Origin: Acanthochlamys bracteata
Taxonomy: Eukaryota; Streptophyta; Magnoliopsida; Pandanales; Velloziaceae
DNA length: 64,000 bases
Assembly (NCBI GenBank): GCA_019914995.1
Contig: CM034145.1
Coordinates: 744,001-808,000, forward strand
Direction: 5' to 3'
Below, piece by piece: positions 63,416 through 64,000 of this stretch (the first letter of the stretch is position 1; each line of letters opens with the position of its first letter). The position numbers and the translations under genes were made by a program. The notes under the pieces were generated by a model, which did not search any database, had not been told where the DNA came from, and saw only the letters and a program-made list of their open reading frames with translations.

Positions 63416-64000
63416 GCGGTTGTTAGGAAGATTAATGTTAAATAAATGTTATATAAAATTATTTATAAATGTTATATAAATTTATAAATGTTTTATAAAA
63501 TTATTTAAAGTTAAAAGGTAGTACAAAACGTCCCTGTCCAGAAAAGTTGAAATTGGCCTTATGTTAAATATATAAGGCCTAAAATGGAAAATGTTCAGCT
63601 GTTAAGACCCAATTGTGGACCAAATCATAACAGTGACTTTCAATAAAAAAATGTTGCAAAAATAGCTAGTAATAAGTTCACATAACTTCTCAGAGCATGT
63701 TTATTCACTCCGACTGTGACTTTCTCTCTCTCAAAAAAAAAAAAAAAATCATTCAGATGATTTGTTATATTTTTTATTACAAATTTATTCTCATAAAGTT
63801 ACTTCTCAATAATTTACTCGTAGAAACTTACATCCTTGTCCGTGATAACCTACCACAATGGGAAATTTCATCACAAGAATCAACACAAAAAACAACCTAC
63901 TGCGGAGCTTGAACGCCGAATCAGTTCTCAATCAGACTTTCATATGCACCTCTAGGTTGAATCGAAAAAACAAAAATTAGCTACATTGGCTGTTCATATG
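63416..64000. other. Non-coding right edge
   Basis: A short A+T-rich tandem-like stretch (about 63430-63510, repeats of AAATGTTATATAAA) and a poly(A) tract at about 63733 are visible. The 71-residue ORF at 63697-63912 shows no family features. Nothing else can be supported. Confidence 0.5.

Noticed and set aside
1-64000. tRNA, rRNA, CRISPR arrays and virus-derived elements
   Set aside because: I looked for these and saw no supportable case. No reverse transcriptase, integrase or capsid-like ORFs occur, and the repeats are short tandem or MITE-like. A covariance-model scan would be needed to exclude small RNAs.

Overview
This is nuclear DNA from a eudicot plant. Its genes have many exons with GT-AG introns, its non-coding DNA is very A+T-rich, and nearly every gene has a clear Arabidopsis counterpart. 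I cannot name the species. All assignments come from reading the sequence and from remembered family sequences; no database search was run.

Layout, left to right. A minus-strand TBCC-domain gene (TBCCD1 type) runs off the left edge (20-5002). A plus-strand EIN3-like gene of the EIL3/SLIM1 type is at 7560-9395, divergent from it. A small three-exon CLE peptide gene resembling CLE40 is at 11279-11935. About 4.5 kb of A+T-rich spacer with miniature inverted-repeat elements follows. An eleven-exon TGA bZIP gene (TGA10 type, 16907-22902) comes next, then an eight-exon BRX1 ribosome-assembly gene (24443-27798) and a single-exon FTIP1/MCTP gene (29126-31489). Facing FTIP1 on the minus strand is a six-exon JMJ30/JMJD5 gene (32689-36064). 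A repeat-filled spacer (36.2-40.7 kb) leads to the 29-exon FRIENDLY/CLU gene (41517-53776). It converges on a two-exon IRK-interacting protein gene (IRKI, minus, 54593-57690). The right end holds mostly non-coding DNA and a decayed DUF295/KIB1-4 propeller gene (62426-63415, minus).

The genes do not form one pathway. They are ordinary euchromatic neighbours covering cytoskeleton, sulfur-response transcription, stem-cell peptide signalling, floral bZIP control, 60S assembly, FT transport/plasmodesmata, clock-linked histone demethylation, mitochondrial distribution and receptor-kinase signalling. The most useful small-scale observations are the CLE40-like gene (too short and too split for simple ORF calling), two evening elements just upstream of JMJ30, two introns in the TGA gene that fit the frame only with GC donors (one with a competing GT site 4 bases downstream), and an intronic Tourist-like MITE with matching ends and a TAA duplication. 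I saw no undescribed multi-gene system, CRISPR array, rRNA or tRNA gene, or virus-derived element.
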